Shown: positions 13,295 to 25,595, numbered from the stretch's first letter. The stretch is DNA of 64,000 nucleotides from Parasponia andersonii (GCA_002914805.1 JXTB01000480.1:119331-183330); one strand, 5' to 3'. Notes: generated by a model from the sequence alone, not told the origin. Numbers and translations are program-made.

Positions 13295-16200
13295 CAAATT
13301 ATTTCAGTTAAATTTTCATTTATTAAACAAAAATACTTATTTATTAACGTGATTGAAATACACTCATTACTTGACAAGATGTCCATATAAAACAGTGATC
13401 AAATACTAATAGTTCATTGATACAAAATACCTAATTAATTTTTATTATTATAGTTCATCCATATAGTTTGAGAAATGTTTACAAAAATGAAAAGTAGAAT
13501 GTCTAATATATTTATAAAGTTCTTAAAAACCGTAAAAAAATACTTAATGAAAAATCAATACTCTTCATTTCGTATACATCTTTCTCTTAATCATAGATAA
13601 TCTTGATTACATGAACACTTGAAACTAAAACTTTTTTATCTATGTCTCTTGTCCACTTTCAGGTTAGGTTCGAAACAAAGTGAAACATTCATAAATAAGA
13701 ATTGTAAGTATTCCAGACACCTAGCCAAATGAACAAAAGTAGTCATAAAAATAGAAGAGAGGGGGAATTCATATGGCAAATGCTATATGTAAAATGGACA
13801 AAAACATAATGACATTTTTTGACCAACAAAAGAACTGTTAACGCTTCTCAACCATCCCTATCAACTGCAGATGTCTCAATTCATCAATTAAAAAAATGGA
13901 AAAAGTTTCCTTTTCCATTCTACATTCCCTTTGAACTTTAAAAATGTATCCTTGAAGGAAAAAGTCACATTACTCCTACAAACGGCATTATGATTTTAGT
14001 CACAAATCAAATTATATTTGGCTTGACAATGGATAGGAAACACATAAGAAATAACATTTCCAACAGGTAGTAAAAGGCAGTTATACACTTATTCCTATTC
14101 TAATAATAAATTATACATTTGCTCACTCTATTACAAATGGTCTAACTCAAGTTTCAACTTGTATTTTGTTTATTTACAGGAACCAATAAATTATTTCCTT
14201 TTCCTTATAACATATCCTTTTAACTTATACTCGTTTATCTGTATATCTTTGACTCTTTTATTGAAATCTCCATAGGTACTCCTCTTCCCAGCAACCAAAA
14301 AATGAGTTATATGCTATTGCAGTAACTTTTAAGAGAACTTTTCCACCGTAGCTTTCTCAAGAAAGCTCTAATGTGGCCATGTCAATGAGAGATTGTAATG
14401 AAAACCTACATCTCTACCGCTTCGTGATTTCAGTCTCATTATTAGCTATGACACTTAAATACAAATTGAGATGTATTGTAGGAAAAGTGTTCTGCACCAG
14501 ACATTATGGCAGAGTCTCACTTTCAAACCATCCTGAATATTTAAAAGAAAGTAATTATCTAATTTTCAACCCAATTACGCCTAATACATTTTCTATAAAC
14601 TTACACCATGAGATACACCATCTTGGTACCCATGAATCTCCACTTAATTTTCTGCTTAAAATATCTTTTCAAAGCAACCTAAGAAATCTTCCTACACTAG
14701 TCATAATTCCAAACATTCTTCTCTTTCTAAGTCCTGGCTTTCCCAAATCTAAAAACTCTCATTTCTAATGCCAAATAATAAAATAAAGGGCCAAGAGCAA
14801 CTCTTAATCCATTATCGTCCTATAATATTTACCCACTCTAAGAACTCGAAACACACTTTCAATGGCCTTTAAGACAATAACACAAACATATAGTGACCTA
14901 AATAAACAAATGAAAAAAAAAATCACTAAAAAAGCGAAAAAACTCTCAAAGCTTAATAGAAATCTAAAGATCAAGGCTTCAGATCAGGGGTTCCAAACTA
15001 GAGAGAGAAAGAGAGAGAGAGATCAGGGGTTCCGGATTAGAGAGAGATAAGAACCAGCGAGGTTGAGGACTCGGTCGTCGGAGCCGAGAGCACCGGAGAT
15101 GAGAGCGCCGGAGTTAAGGTCAACCGGTCTGAGAGCTTCAACTGAAGAGAACTCATCGAGCTCTGATATTTTCAGAGAGTTTTTCGAGAACAAATTCTCT
15201 GTTTTTTCTTTTTTTATTTTATTTTATTTTAAACTTTGCTTTTAATTTTTTTTTTTTTTTTTTTAAAAAAAATAAGAACAAACGCATACATTTGTGTTCT
15301 GAAAACAATTCTCTGTTTTTTTAGGGATGATAACAGTTTTGAAGTGTATATGCCAAACTGACTCTTGGGATTTACTACTCTAGTAATTCAGTTCTAAAAT
15401 TAAAAAGGGTTCTGAGATTTTTCAGGCCAAAATGGAGTTCCTCAGTTGATTGAGGAATACGGAGCAAAAATGACGACTTCAAATAAACTAAGAGTGAGCA
15501 GCCAATCTTTTTTTTTTTTTTTTTAAATTTTGTATTAAAAAATTCATAATCAAGTACCGCTAACCAAATCGGTTACAATTTTTGCCATCTAAAATACCCT
15601 TTATTTGCTACTCTTGATTCATAACCGTTGGATCATATAAAAATGACTTTATTAATAATCTGACGGCAAAAAACTTTATGAGACACTTATGCCTCAAAGC
15701 GATGTGACGCACCGAAGTAGTGCCTACTTAGTGCCTTCTGACAAATTTTTCTTGACTTTCCTCGATTTTTTTTTTCCTATTTGAAAATAACCTAAGTATC
15801 TCTGGTCATATAATTAAATTATTCAATAAACCTATAACAAAATAATTTAAATGTTAAATATTTTTTTAAATATTCCTAAAAATTATAATATATATGTATT
15901 TTATTTTTTTACATAAAATGTTTGTTGTAAGGTGGAGTTGATAATTAGACTATATGATTAATTTTGATCGAGAGTATTAGTACTATTCCATACATAATAT
16001 TGACTAAATCTTCCTAAAGAGAAAAATAGAGACTTTTTCCTTTTAAAAAAAAAAGAAAAAAGAAAAATAGAGATCCAATCTAATAAGAAAGGGTTATAAT
16101 TTGTACTTTTTAAAGGGTTATAATTTGTACTTTTTAAAATATAACGAAACACATGAGAAATTTTTGGTGCTTTTGCAATGTTATGCCTTTACTTCTTGAT

Positions 16201-16360
16201 TTATTATACCTTTAAACAAAAAAAGAAAAAAAAAAGGAAGTTTTTAATTCATTATTTACTATTTTTATTTCAATTAGTATTATTATTATTATTATTATTA
16301 TTTTACTTTGCAATATCCTTTTGCAGTAACAGTGTTGCACCAGAAAATGAGAGAAAAACA
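13295..16360. other. Intergenic region upstream of mS35, no gene recognised
   Basis: The sequence is mostly AT-rich. A 131-residue open frame at 14373-14768 (+) has no recognisable domain. A GC-richer patch at about 15050-15170 codes for a Ser/Arg-rich 60-residue frame without known similarity. A 24-bp unit is tandemly duplicated near 16088-16135, and an (ATT)n tract lies at about 16276-16301. Confidence 0.5.
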
Positions 16361-16370
16361 ATAGAGTAAC

Positions 16371-16416
16371 AAAACCCTGCATCTGAAACCCAAAACCCAA
16401 AGCCAAACCCTTAAAC
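16371..16416 (+). promoter_or_regulatory. Cluster of AAACCC(T) telo-box-like motifs in the mS35 leader
   Basis: Several AAACCC or AAACCCT motifs sit just upstream of the mS35 start codon. Telo-box motifs of this type are known from promoters and leaders of plant genes for ribosomal proteins and translation. Here the link to regulation is inference from position and family. Confidence 0.45.
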
Positions 16417-16429
16417 CCTGAGAGAAGCA

Positions 16430-19400
16430 ATGAAGCGGATTCTGCTCAGAAATGTCTCTCGCTTGGCTCGAAATCACTTGCTTTCTACCCCAGCTTGCAA
16501 CTCAACACCAAACCCCTCACTCCTCCCACTCGCCGCTTCGACTCAGTCCAGACTCGGCTTCAGGCTTTTTTCCGCTGAGAACGATTCCTCCAATCAAAAC
16601 CCTAATCCTGACCCCACCTCCGAGTCGACCCCATCCGAGAAAAAAGATGTCTCCGTTGAGGTTCAGGATGTCGATAACAAAGGTAACCCAATTTGTTTTC
16701 AATGAGTATTAAGCAAATGAAACTGTTTGGTTGCTGAGAAAAGGAAAGAAAATTGAATAATGTTTTGATTTAATGGGTTTTTTTGGCCTGAAATAATTTG
16801 AATATTCAGTTGTATGTTTGATGTTTGGTTCCAAATGATTCTTTAATTGGGTCTTGCTACAAACATGGATCCAACACTGTTTTTTACATAAGGGGTATTG
16901 AAGTTTTGTGTCCAAAATTATGAATAGAGAAGATTTAGGGCATGTTATCGCCTTTTGGGTTGGCGGATTTGAATTTCTCGAAATATGATCAGTAAATCCA
17001 ATCTTTTATTTATTTATTTATTTTTTCGGGGGTGGGTTCTAGAGCTGAAAACGCGGATAGAGAACTACTTTAATGGTGATGAGCAAGCGCTCCCGTCGAT
17101 CCTCGAAGCGATTCTGTGCAGGAAGTTAGCGGGGAAGCATGAGGACACGGATGATGAGTTGATGCAAGAGCTTCAGATGGAGCCATTGGATAAGGTTAAT
17201 GACAGAGAGTTTGAATCGGATTTTGAGGAATTGCATGAGACTGATGAAGAGAATGATGATATATATGATGCAAGAAATATTGTAGTGAAGAAAATGGTGG
17301 AGGATGAATATTTTAACATGGATGACAAGAAGTGGGATGATATTGTTGAGGATGCTGTTAAGCAAGGGTTTGCCAAGGACACGAGAGAGTGCGAGGAGAT
17401 TCTTGAGGACATGCTTAGCTGGGATAAACTCCTTCCAGGTATTACCCTGTTTTGTTTACTTCATTCCGCATTAAGTTTTATGGATGAATGGATCCCCACA
17501 TCATATTGAATGATTGGTTAACAACTAGTTCGTTACTTCACTTTCTTCATTGCATTGGTAAGTTTTCTATTTTTTGCATCATAGTATGTGCTCATAGGTG
17601 TTTTAATTATGCTCTTTTTCTTCTTCTTCTGTGTTCATTACACAGAGAGGAATCAACCATAAGCGGGATGGCTTCATTCATGCTTTAATTTCTCGTGTCT
17701 CTGTGTGTTCTGCTATTGAGGAGCATGCTGATCATGTAATATGAACTATAATATGATAAAACAAACACCATAGAAAAGTATGTTTCTATGAACTGCACTT
17801 TTAGAACTTTGAGACACTTGAATTAATCAAATTGCTGCTAGTTGGTGGGAGGGGTATTTGTGACGTTTCATGTTCAATCTCTATGTGTTTAGTGATGGAT
17901 CTGAGATCATTGGCCATAGTGCTGCATCATGACCATTAAGATTCAAAATAATCCTGGTATAATGATTGGCATTCTGGCCGGTATTGTCGAACTATCTTGA
18001 TCTAAGATCACGGTGTCATCAGATACTGATAGTGTTTAGTATTATACTGGCTAAAGTCTAAACAGTCCCAAAGGTTGACTGTTGAAGAATAGATATCAAA
18101 CATTTTCTTGATCTGACATTGATCTTGCGCAGGCATGTAAATAGCCAACTATTTCAGGTATCTTTGACATTGGTTCGCTTGCTTTATTTATCTGTCTTCT
18201 GATTTGTTCATCTTTCACAGACGATATTAAAAAAAATGTTGAAGCGAAGTTCAATGAACTTGGGGATATGTGTGAAAGAGGGGAGCTTGAACCTGAGGAT
18301 GCTTACAAACTGTTCAAGGAGTTTGAGGATAAGATTGTTGCAGAATATGTGGAAAGGATGGAGGCAGAGGGACCCCCACAGTTTGATGACAGTGCTTTAC
18401 TGGACAACAAGAAAGATTTAGATGACCCACCAGGTGAGGGACCGATTCTTAGGTGGCAAACACGAGCTGTGTTTGCTCCTGGTGGTGATGCTTGGCACCC
18501 TAAGAATAGAAAGGTGAAAATGTCTGTTACAGTAAAAGAACTTGGGCTTTCAAAGCATCAATTCCGTAGGCTCAGAGAATTGGTTGGAAAGCGTTACCAC
18601 CCAGGGAAAGATGAGCTCACAATTACTAGTGAGAGGTATGGACCAATGATTAAATCCCTTCTTATTCTTCACATGTAGTGACTTGTACCTACATTGTATG
18701 TGCTTTTATTATTGTGAATTTGGATTCTAGGTGATTGATGCTTTCCTTAACTTGACATACATATTATTGGATATCTCCACTAATGTCAAAATGTCAAGAG
18801 CTTCAAGTTATGTATTTCTTTAGAAGCTATGGTAGATAATCTTGCTGATATTTCTTCATCCTTTCCTAATTCCTTGAGGATTGATTTGAATTGTTGAAAA
18901 TGGAAAATTGTTCACACAAGACCTTAATCGTGGGAGTAATTGAAACTAAAATAAGTAAAAAGTACTTGCAAAGAGAAAACAGAATCACTTTTTTAACAGA
19001 TAAGTAGCAAGCATATAGTTTGCGTAGCTAAAAAAGGGGATAGACCAGTAAAGAAAGAAGGGAAAAAAAAGAAGAGAAAAGCATAGATAGGATTGTGATA
19101 GCTAGCATTCTAGCAGAAAAGATCTCAGCAAAGGAAAAAATGAATTATCATAAAAGCATATGTAGAAAAATATTTAGCATAACAACATACTAATAATTAT
19201 ATAAGATGTGATCTGGTGCATTTTGGGAAAGCAAGAGTACCAATGGACTATGTACCTTGCATTCTTCTGCCTTGGAAAAGAATAATCTCTCTCTAACTAC
19301 TCTGAAGGTTTGAGCACCGAGAGGAAAACAGAAAGGATTGCCTACGGACACTTCTTTCCCTTATTGAGGAAGCTGGGAAGGCTAACAAGCTGGTAGACGA

Positions 19401-19509
19401 TGCTCGAGCTGCATATGTGAAAGAGAGATTGAGGGCAAATCCTGCATTCATGGAAAGATTGCGTATGAAGACCTCGAGATTGCAAGGATATAATACTGTG
19501 CCTGCTTGA
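16430..19509 (+). CDS. mS35: Mitochondrial small ribosomal subunit protein mS35
   Basis: This is a structural protein of the mitochondrial ribosome small subunit, encoded in the nucleus. Four exons are read from GT..AG borders and continuous frame: 16430-16682, 17043-17438, 18221-18635 and 19308-19509, giving 421 residues. The first 50 or so residues are Arg/Ser-rich with few acids and end in RLFSAEN, a typical mitochondrial targeting peptide. The middle is strongly acidic (EELHETDEEND). Residues about 290-385 hold the conserved MRP-S28/mS35 domain, with RWQTR, FAPGGDAWHPKNRKVK and GLSKHQFRRLRELVGKRYHP. The third and fourth exons join within an Arg codon to give TSERFEHREENRKD, as in the plant family. 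Length and exon pattern fit an intact gene. It resembles Arabidopsis At3g18240 and At4g21460 as I remember them. Confidence 0.95.
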
Positions 19510-20748
19510 GATTTGGTTGTGATGGTTGGTTTGCTTTTGCAAAATCCGATTTCCAGGTTTGAACTTTGGAATACCAATTATTGGAATGTTGCTGATTCAA
19601 TTGGCGGACTCACTCCAAGATAACTATTTTGCTTTTGAGTCTGTTCTCACAATTCATGTGCCATGCGGGCATCTTGTAATTGCTAGTTGCTGATGTTATC
19701 AGCCAATTGGCTTTGCTTTTTTTTTTTTTTTTTCCCTGGAATCTTACTTGGATGCAATAATATCTTATGTACTGACGTTCTCCTGATTCTTATACTTTTA
19801 CAAATTGAATTTATTTTCAGCAATAAGTATCTTTTAATGTATATCAGCAGTTTACTTTCAATGTATATCAGCAGTTTACTTTCCTAGTTGTAGTACTTGC
19901 CTAATACTCGTTCTAATTAGTGGGAGATTTCCACCGTTGAGATCTGTTGGTGTTTATTGACCTATTTTGTTGCTTCTTTTTTGGGATACTGAAAATTTAC
20001 CTGGTTTTGGTTTGAGTCGTCATATCTAGTTTATGCATATTATTTAGCTTATCAATTAAGAAAAAAGGACTCCAGTTCTTGTTTCTTTCTTTGTTTATCA
20101 TCTTGCTCTGGTTGCTTGATTCGTAGCCCAAAGAGATCATATTTTAGTATGGGCTGACCCAAGTGGCGTCCGATTTGTGGCCTTGTCTGAAACCCAATAG
20201 TAATTTTCACACTCCCTTTCTAAATTATGCTTTGCCTCCATCAAGTAAACTGATCAGTTTTATATTGGTATCCCATTCCCTGGATTGAAACCGTCCACTT
20301 TATCCATTTACTTCCATTTTTTGACTAAGATTCTAAAATAAGGGCGGCTGAAAATTACTATTTCTTTTTGTTTTGGCTAAAAGAATATCAGTATAATTAA
20401 AGCCTTTAGGATATAAAAATAATTGGTCTACACTCATAAGCTGCTAGAGAGTTAGCTGGCCCTTTTCTGTGAGCAAAACCAATAAACACGAGCTAAGTGT
20501 CATTAGCTAAAAGTCATATGCTGTATATTTACGTACATTACATTTGCTTATACATTTTTTTCTTCAGCAAAAAGAATTCATAAATACCCTGGTACTGGTC
20601 CTTGACGAGTCCAGCATGTGAAAGAGGCGTCTACAGCATATTCCATATCAGGTAATGAGTTGATAAAAAGTTCTAAAGACGTTTTAAAGGGCAAAGGAAC
20701 AAAAAGAAACTCAGAAAAAATGTTTGAGGTGCCATTAGAGATCATCAC
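19510..20748. other. Intergenic, mS35 3' region and upstream of the Cys-rich gene
   Basis: No gene is recognised. A 24-bp unit (AATGTATATCAGCAGTTTAC and four more bases) is tandemly duplicated near 19836-19883. A poly-T tract lies at about 19717-19734. Confidence 0.55.
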
Positions 20749-21174
20749 ATGGGAAAAAAAATTGTCTTCGTAGAGAAGAAAAGCAAGATCACGGAAAGAA
20801 AATCCGTCATTGAAGAGAAAACTGAAGTGAAACACCTTGAAGGGAGACCGAATACAAGCAAGGAAGGAAAGCCTTCTTCTTCTAGCCCGGAAAGTTCGAA
20901 TTGCTGTTGTAAAGCCACCGAGTTCCTATGCAGTGCTTGCTTGCTGTGTGTTTGTTGCCCGCTAGCCATTCTCTGGTGCTGCATCAAGCTTCCGTGCAAG
21001 CTCGGTTGGCAGGCTGCAAAGCAAGCAATCCACCGAGCTTGTTGCGGATCAGAGAAGAGGATTGTTGCTGCATATTCTTCATTTTCTGACATCGATTTGG
21101 ATTTTATGCCGGAAGACAAGGTACGCAAAAAAGGGTCTAGAAGTTCGGCTAATTGCTTTGACAAAATGAGTTGA
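20749..21174 (+). CDS. Small cysteine-rich protein of unknown function
   Basis: This single-exon frame codes for 141 residues. The N-terminal 50 residues are Lys/Glu/Ser-rich (MGKKIVFVEKKSK). Residues about 52-100 form a Cys-dense hydrophobic core: CCCKATEFLCSACLLCVCC, then PLAILWCCIKLPCKLGW and a terminal RACCGSEKR. The C-terminus is polar with SSFSDIDLDF. An in-frame TGA seven codons upstream supports this ATG. The pattern of a basic tail before a Cys-rich amphipathic segment recalls small plant proteins that are S-acylated or insert weakly into membranes, but that is inference. I do not recognise a named family. The good start, lack of repeats and position between two conserved genes make it a likely real gene. 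Confidence 0.75.
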   Translation: MGKKIVFVEKKSKITERKSVIEEKTEVKHLEGRPNTSKEGKPSSSSPESSNCCCKATEFLCSACLLCVCCPLAILWCCIKLPCKLGWQAAKQAIHRACCGSEKRIVAAYSSFSDIDLDFMPEDKVRKKGSRSSANCFDKMS

Positions 21175-21874
21175 GGTTACAAGGAGAAAAGTTGCAGAAT
21201 ACTGCTGTTTTTTCTTTTTTTTGGACTCTAAACACCGTGGTTTTTTGTTTCCTTTTCTGAATGATATTGATCTTTAAGTTGTAGTCGTATTTTTGTTAGT
21301 GTATATGTAGTTTCTAGGCATGTTGTATTGGTCAAGGATGATATGCAAAAAAAAAAAAAAAAAAATTGTCTATTTCTATTTTTTTTTTCAAAGGGATATT
21401 CAGATCATTTATATAATATCTTAAAATTTTTAAGATGTATCATTTATGGAGCAGTTATACATAAAAATTGAAAAGAGAAACTTAATACGTGATTATTTTT
21501 GAGTGCATATATTTAATAGGTGATTTTAATTCTAGTATCATGCACGGGAACTATTTCTAGGGGTGGGTTCCTTGAGTCATGTAGATAGGTTATATCTTTT
21601 AATTAGAAGAGGAACGAAGAAAGGTATAGTTATAAAAGTAATAGGTAATAGGCATCTCAAACTTTATGAAGTAATTTTCATAAACTTACTAGTGAGTGAG
21701 TCTTCCTCAACTTTAAAGCTTAAATTCCTCGCTCTATTAGCAGTAGTCTTAACTAACCGTAACGGTGGAATGTTGGAGAAATATTGTTTTTGGAACCCAG
21801 GCCTATTTCCTTGAAAAAGAAACAAAAACTTTGGACCCAGCCCAAAAGAAATATTTCCCTAAAACTAGAAACTG
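21175..21874. other. Intergenic, no gene recognised
   Basis: This holds the likely 3' UTR of the Cys-rich gene (to about 21340), a poly-A run near 21348-21364, and AT-rich sequence. An 83-residue open frame at 21563-21814 has no recognisable feature. Confidence 0.5.
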
Positions 21875-21880
21875 AAAAAA
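21875..21880 (-). terminator. Pol III terminator of tRNA-Leu
   Basis: On the minus strand this is a run of six T starting seven bases after the mature tRNA 3' end, the standard RNA polymerase III stop. Confidence 0.8.
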
Positions 21881-21887
21881 CGAGTAT

Positions 21888-21968
21888 TGTCAAGAATGGG
21901 ATTCGAACCCATGCCCTTTCGGACCAGTACCTGAAACTGGCGCCTTAGACCAACTCGGCCATCTTGAC
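21888..21968 (-). tRNA. tRNA-Leu (anticodon CAG)
   Basis: This is a class II tRNA of 81 nt. The acceptor stem GTCAAGA pairs with TCTTGAC, followed by discriminator A. The D arm contains GGCCGAGTTGGTCTAAGGC, the anticodon stem CCAGT/ACTGG holds loop TTCAGGT (anticodon CAG), a short variable arm follows, and the T arm is ATGGGTTCGAATCCCAT. There is no intron and no encoded CCA, as expected of a nuclear gene. A CAA motif a few bases upstream on the minus strand matches the usual plant tRNA transcription start, and a T6 terminator follows. It looks functional. Confidence 0.95.
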
Positions 21969-22099
21969 CTGTTGTGTCGCTGATGAATGTAAGTCTAACT
22001 ATTATAACAACAAAACATTAAACAGTTCACACATTCAAGACAAAAAGGGAATACGTGTAATAATAGCTCACTGACGAAGCTCGCTTGCACTGTACTTCA

Positions 22100-22515
22100 G
22101 GCTATGTTTGGCGAGAGGTAGTGAGAGTAGAAGAGATAGGGAGTTTAGGAAAGAAGAAAAGTAAGTGTGACGAGGGAGCTGAGAGTAAGAATTCTTTAAA
22201 TTATTTAGTGAGAAGAATATAAAATAGGAAGGATGAAGAGTGTATATTTGTAAAATTATTATACACCCATTATCATGATTTTTTAAATAATCATTCTGGA
22301 GGCAATATTGGACAAATCACTTTTTTTTCTCCTTTCCTCCTCTCTAATCTTTCTAATCATGGAAGGATGAAATATGGTGGGTCCAGAATGAGCCTTCCTC
22401 CCTATATTTCTTCTCTCCCTCTTACCAAATTAATGAAGGAATTTTGTTCTCCCCCTACTCCTCTCTCTGTCCCTCTTCTTCATCCCTCCAAAAATCTACT
22501 CTACCAAACAAAACC
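22100..22515. mobile_element. Tourist-like (PIF/Harbinger) MITE, 416 bp
   Basis: The left end GGCTATGTTTGGCGAGAG and the reverse complement of the right end GGTTTTGTTTGGTAGAGT are imperfect terminal inverted repeats of the GGN5GTTTGG type. They are flanked by TCA and TTA, consistent with an eroded 3-bp TTA/TAA-type target duplication. The interior is purine-rich on the left and pyrimidine-rich on the right, so it could fold on itself. There is no coding capacity. Confidence 0.7.
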
Positions 22516-22518
22516 TTA

Positions 22519-23144
22519 GAAAAAAAAAAAAAAAAAAAGAATATAAAGGCATATGCGCAATGTATTACAAAAGGTTTCTCGATCAATGACATTCCAATTT
22601 CACAAGTGCACACAATATTTAACATGAAAGTAGGTCATATACACTATGAAATTCATAGTGAGTTCCATATGAAAATAATTAAATAAAAACATTATTTACA
22701 AAAAAATAAAAATAAAGGTGTAAAATGACTTATATAATATTAATTCGAGAGTGTAAGATATGGTGTGGAGCAACTTAGAAAAGAGAAAAAAAGAGAGAAC
22801 ACATTTGAGTGTTGGGCAATAGACAAAGTGTCAAGCAACAAAGAAAAAAAAAATTTGAGTACTGGGCAATGGATAAAATGTCGATAGCGCTAGATAGCTA
22901 GATATGATATCAAGCAATGTTAAGTTACTTGACAAGTTATAAAGGACATATGAGTGTTAGGCTCTAGTAACTTCTACTCTCCAACGTATTGATTTTCTAT
23001 AGAAAACAACGAACCTATTAGCATAATAGATTATGAAATCCAAAGAGACAAATAGTATTTCATGTTAAAAAAAGGGTGCTTGAATATCGCTAGGGTGCCA
23101 AAATTAATAGGTCTATAAATTGATAGGTTGGTCTATTTTAGAAA
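22519..23144. other. Intergenic, no gene recognised
   Basis: This is AT-rich sequence. A loose repeat of about 55 bp (TTGAGTGTTGGGCAATAGAC and TTGAGTACTGGGCAATGGAT) occurs near 22806 and 22855. Confidence 0.5.
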
Positions 23145-23883
23145 GGGCTTTTGACATGGTTGCCTCCTGAATTTTTTGTGGATTAGCAATGTAGCCCATG
23201 AATTAAATTTTTTTATAATTAACCCCTTCAATTCTCAAAACAGTGGCATTTAACTCTAAACCGTTAAGGGCTATCAAATTATGGACGGAAATGATATGTA
23301 CCCGTCGTGTGTTGCATTCTTTAAGAGAGTAAATAGTATTTTCTTAAATAGACATTTATTTGGGGTGAAAATAAAAAGAAATTCAAAAATTATTGGTAAA
23401 AATAAAAAAGTTCAAATTTCAAAATAAATTTAATCAATTTCAATTAAATTTTTAAATGATTTCAATTAAATAAGTTCAGTTTTAAAAAGTTTAAAATAAA
23501 AAATATATTTATAATTTTTAAACTGAATATTATTTATTTTTTAATATTTCTAAATTTAAATAATTTTAATTAAATTTTAATTGATTTTAGTTAATTATGG
23601 GTAATTTAAATTAGATTAGAGATAATTTTAGTAAGTTTGAATTTAAACTTTTTTTATTTTTACCAAAAGTTTTTAAATTTCCTTTTATTTTCACCTCAAA
23701 TAAATGTCTATTTAAAGAAATACCATTTTATACCTCTAAAGAATGCAGTACACAATTGGCACATGTCATTTTTGTCCATAATTTAATAACCCTTAACGAT
23801 TTGAAGTTAATTGCAATTATTTTAAGAATTTAAGAGATTAATTGCAAAATATTTTAATTTAAGGGTGCTGCCCCCGAAAACTC
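23145..23883. mobile_element. Long foldback (MULE-like) element, 739 bp
   Basis: The two ends are inverted copies of each other over about 250 bp. Examples are ATAGACATTTATTTG near 23361 against CAAATAAATGTCTAT near 23697, and CCGTTAAGGG near 23262 against CCCTTAACG near 23791. The termini read GGGCTTTTGACATGGTTGC and GAGTTTTCGGGGGCAGC. Flanks TTTTAGAAA and TTTTAAGAA fit a 9-bp target duplication with two changes, which points to the Mutator superfamily. The loop is very AT-rich and non-coding. Confidence 0.68.
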
Positions 23884-25367
23884 TTTTAAGAATGACAATG
23901 CTAGAAAAATACAATGTTCGAAATTTTTGATGGGTTAGTTTTCGATAGATGTGCCTTCTTTATTCCCGTTAGAGTTAGCTTACAATATTTTTTATAATAA
24001 AAAATCAAATTCAAGGGTATTTTCTCATTTTTTTAAAAAAAAAAAAGAGTTTTTGATAAGAAAAGATAAAATACAAAATTATTTCATGATATGTTCCCTA
24101 AATAAATTTATAATTTTCTTTTCGTGATTTAAGAAATACCTCCTTAGGTTACCTATGAAACTCGGTACTAACATTTTAAACAACCATTAGTTATCCAAAA
24201 TGGAATTGCGGCATTCTTATTATGCACTTTATATTGACGTTACAAACATGAAGTAAATCTGTATATATATTTTGTCATACAATATAGAGTTATTAAAGAC
24301 ATGTAAGATAATTACCGGGTAGGGTAACGGTTAGTATTAGGTTAAGAATTCGATTTTTTACGTGAATTATTTTTCTTTCTTTATACTAAGTGGAGGTAGA
24401 TTACATTTAAAAAAAAAAAAATGGAAGATAAGCTCCACTAAATTACTTGGATTCTAATTTCTTAATATTTCCATTCTTTCGTGTCAACACAACATAAATA
24501 TCTTTACATAAATATCTTCAATAAGAAGAAATGAAACTTTCTACAGTGCCCTAGTTTATAGACGACATGGCACATTTACTAGATGGAGATCCTTATAAGC
24601 TTGTAGATGAGAACAAAGAAGTGATTCTGATTGTGCTTTACAAAGATTTTGTAGACTGATCACTACATTATTAATTAAGAACACATCAAATGAGTCAAAA
24701 TGAATTTGTATTTCTATATTTGTTTAATTATTTAAAATATCCACATAGGAATGAAAGCATGTAATAGTAGGTTTGGTACTGCCTCATGTCAAATCTATCT
24801 ATGTATACATACAAATATTATTACACCCCCAATGTGTCACTTAAATGTCATGCAGTGGTTTCAGTCCCGTGTCATCACAAGAGCTTCAAAATGCCTCTTA
24901 ATTCACCCCAGACGTTTATGGAAATATTAATTAAGTAATCAATATCATTGCCTTTTTGTTGCCTTTCATCAATTTGGAGCAATCAAATAAAACCATTATT
25001 GATGGTTTCTTATCCTTACAATCAATGAATAACATGAAAGAATTTCTGTTGGCTATAAACGATCAAGTGTTGAAAATGAAGAGAAAGGACACTGATAAGC
25101 AATTGAAAGCCATAACTAATTCTCCATATAATGACTAAATCATGTCTATAGCCAAAACTTTAGCTTTAAAATTCCCAAGATATCAAGGTTTCTCCACTAA
25201 AAACATTACAGGAAAACGTGTTACAATGAGAAAGCTAAGTAGTCATCAATTAGTACTATATGATCATCATAAAGACAAAGTTAATCTCATGAGCATATTT
25301 GGCTATCTTGTAATTTCCCAACCTCTCTTATTAAGGCTAATTGTGTAACATAATTGGAAGAAAGACC
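23884..25367. other. Intergenic, no gene recognised
   Basis: Only short open frames are present (for example 30 residues from 24567 and 60 residues from 24956), none with a domain or splice context I can support. Confidence 0.5.
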
Positions 25368-25595
25368 TTATCCACCACAGCCTGCACCACATCCGGCGGC
25401 ACAGCCACCGCCATAGAGCTCGGTATCTGCTTGAGAGGTCTTCTCTTTGGACACACCATCTGTGCATGAGAAGATTATAGTTGAGAGAATACAAAGGGTG
25501 ACCAATAAACCTAAAAAAAAGACTAGAAAAGTTCCGCTGTGGCTGCTGCCTACACCGCCATCCACACCGGCCGCCTCCCTCCATAACCTCACCAT
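25368..25595 (-). CDS. Short single-pass membrane protein with Gly/Cys-rich tail
   Basis: This single-exon frame codes for 75 residues. Residues 1-20 are polar (MVRLWREAAGVDGG); residues about 22-44 form one transmembrane helix (TFLVFFLGLLVTLCILSTII); a short polar stretch (TDGVSKEKTSQADTELY) leads to the tail GGGCAAGCGAGCGG. Tails of this GCxxGC type end several short plant proteins of unknown function. A TATA box sits about 80 bp upstream. The segment is GC-richer than its flanks, as expected for coding sequence. It may correspond to Arabidopsis At3g18250, annotated as a putative membrane lipoprotein if I recall correctly, since the neighbours match. Function is unknown. Confidence 0.75.
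   Translation of the reverse strand: MVRLWREAAGVDGGVGSSHSGTFLVFFLGLLVTLCILSTIIFSCTDGVSKEKTSQADTELYGGGCAAGCGAGCGG

Noticed and set aside
14373-14768. 131-residue open frame
   Set aside because: No recognisable motif, no splice or promoter context, composition like its AT-rich surroundings.
16985-17509. Reading mS35 exon 2 as an independent single-exon gene starting at 16985
   Set aside because: The AG/GT borders at 17043 and 17438 join it in phase to flanking exons, and the extra residues on either side are intronic.
24956-25348. Two adjacent open frames (60 and 68 residues)
   Set aside because: No similarity to a known family that I recognise and no start, splice or promoter evidence.
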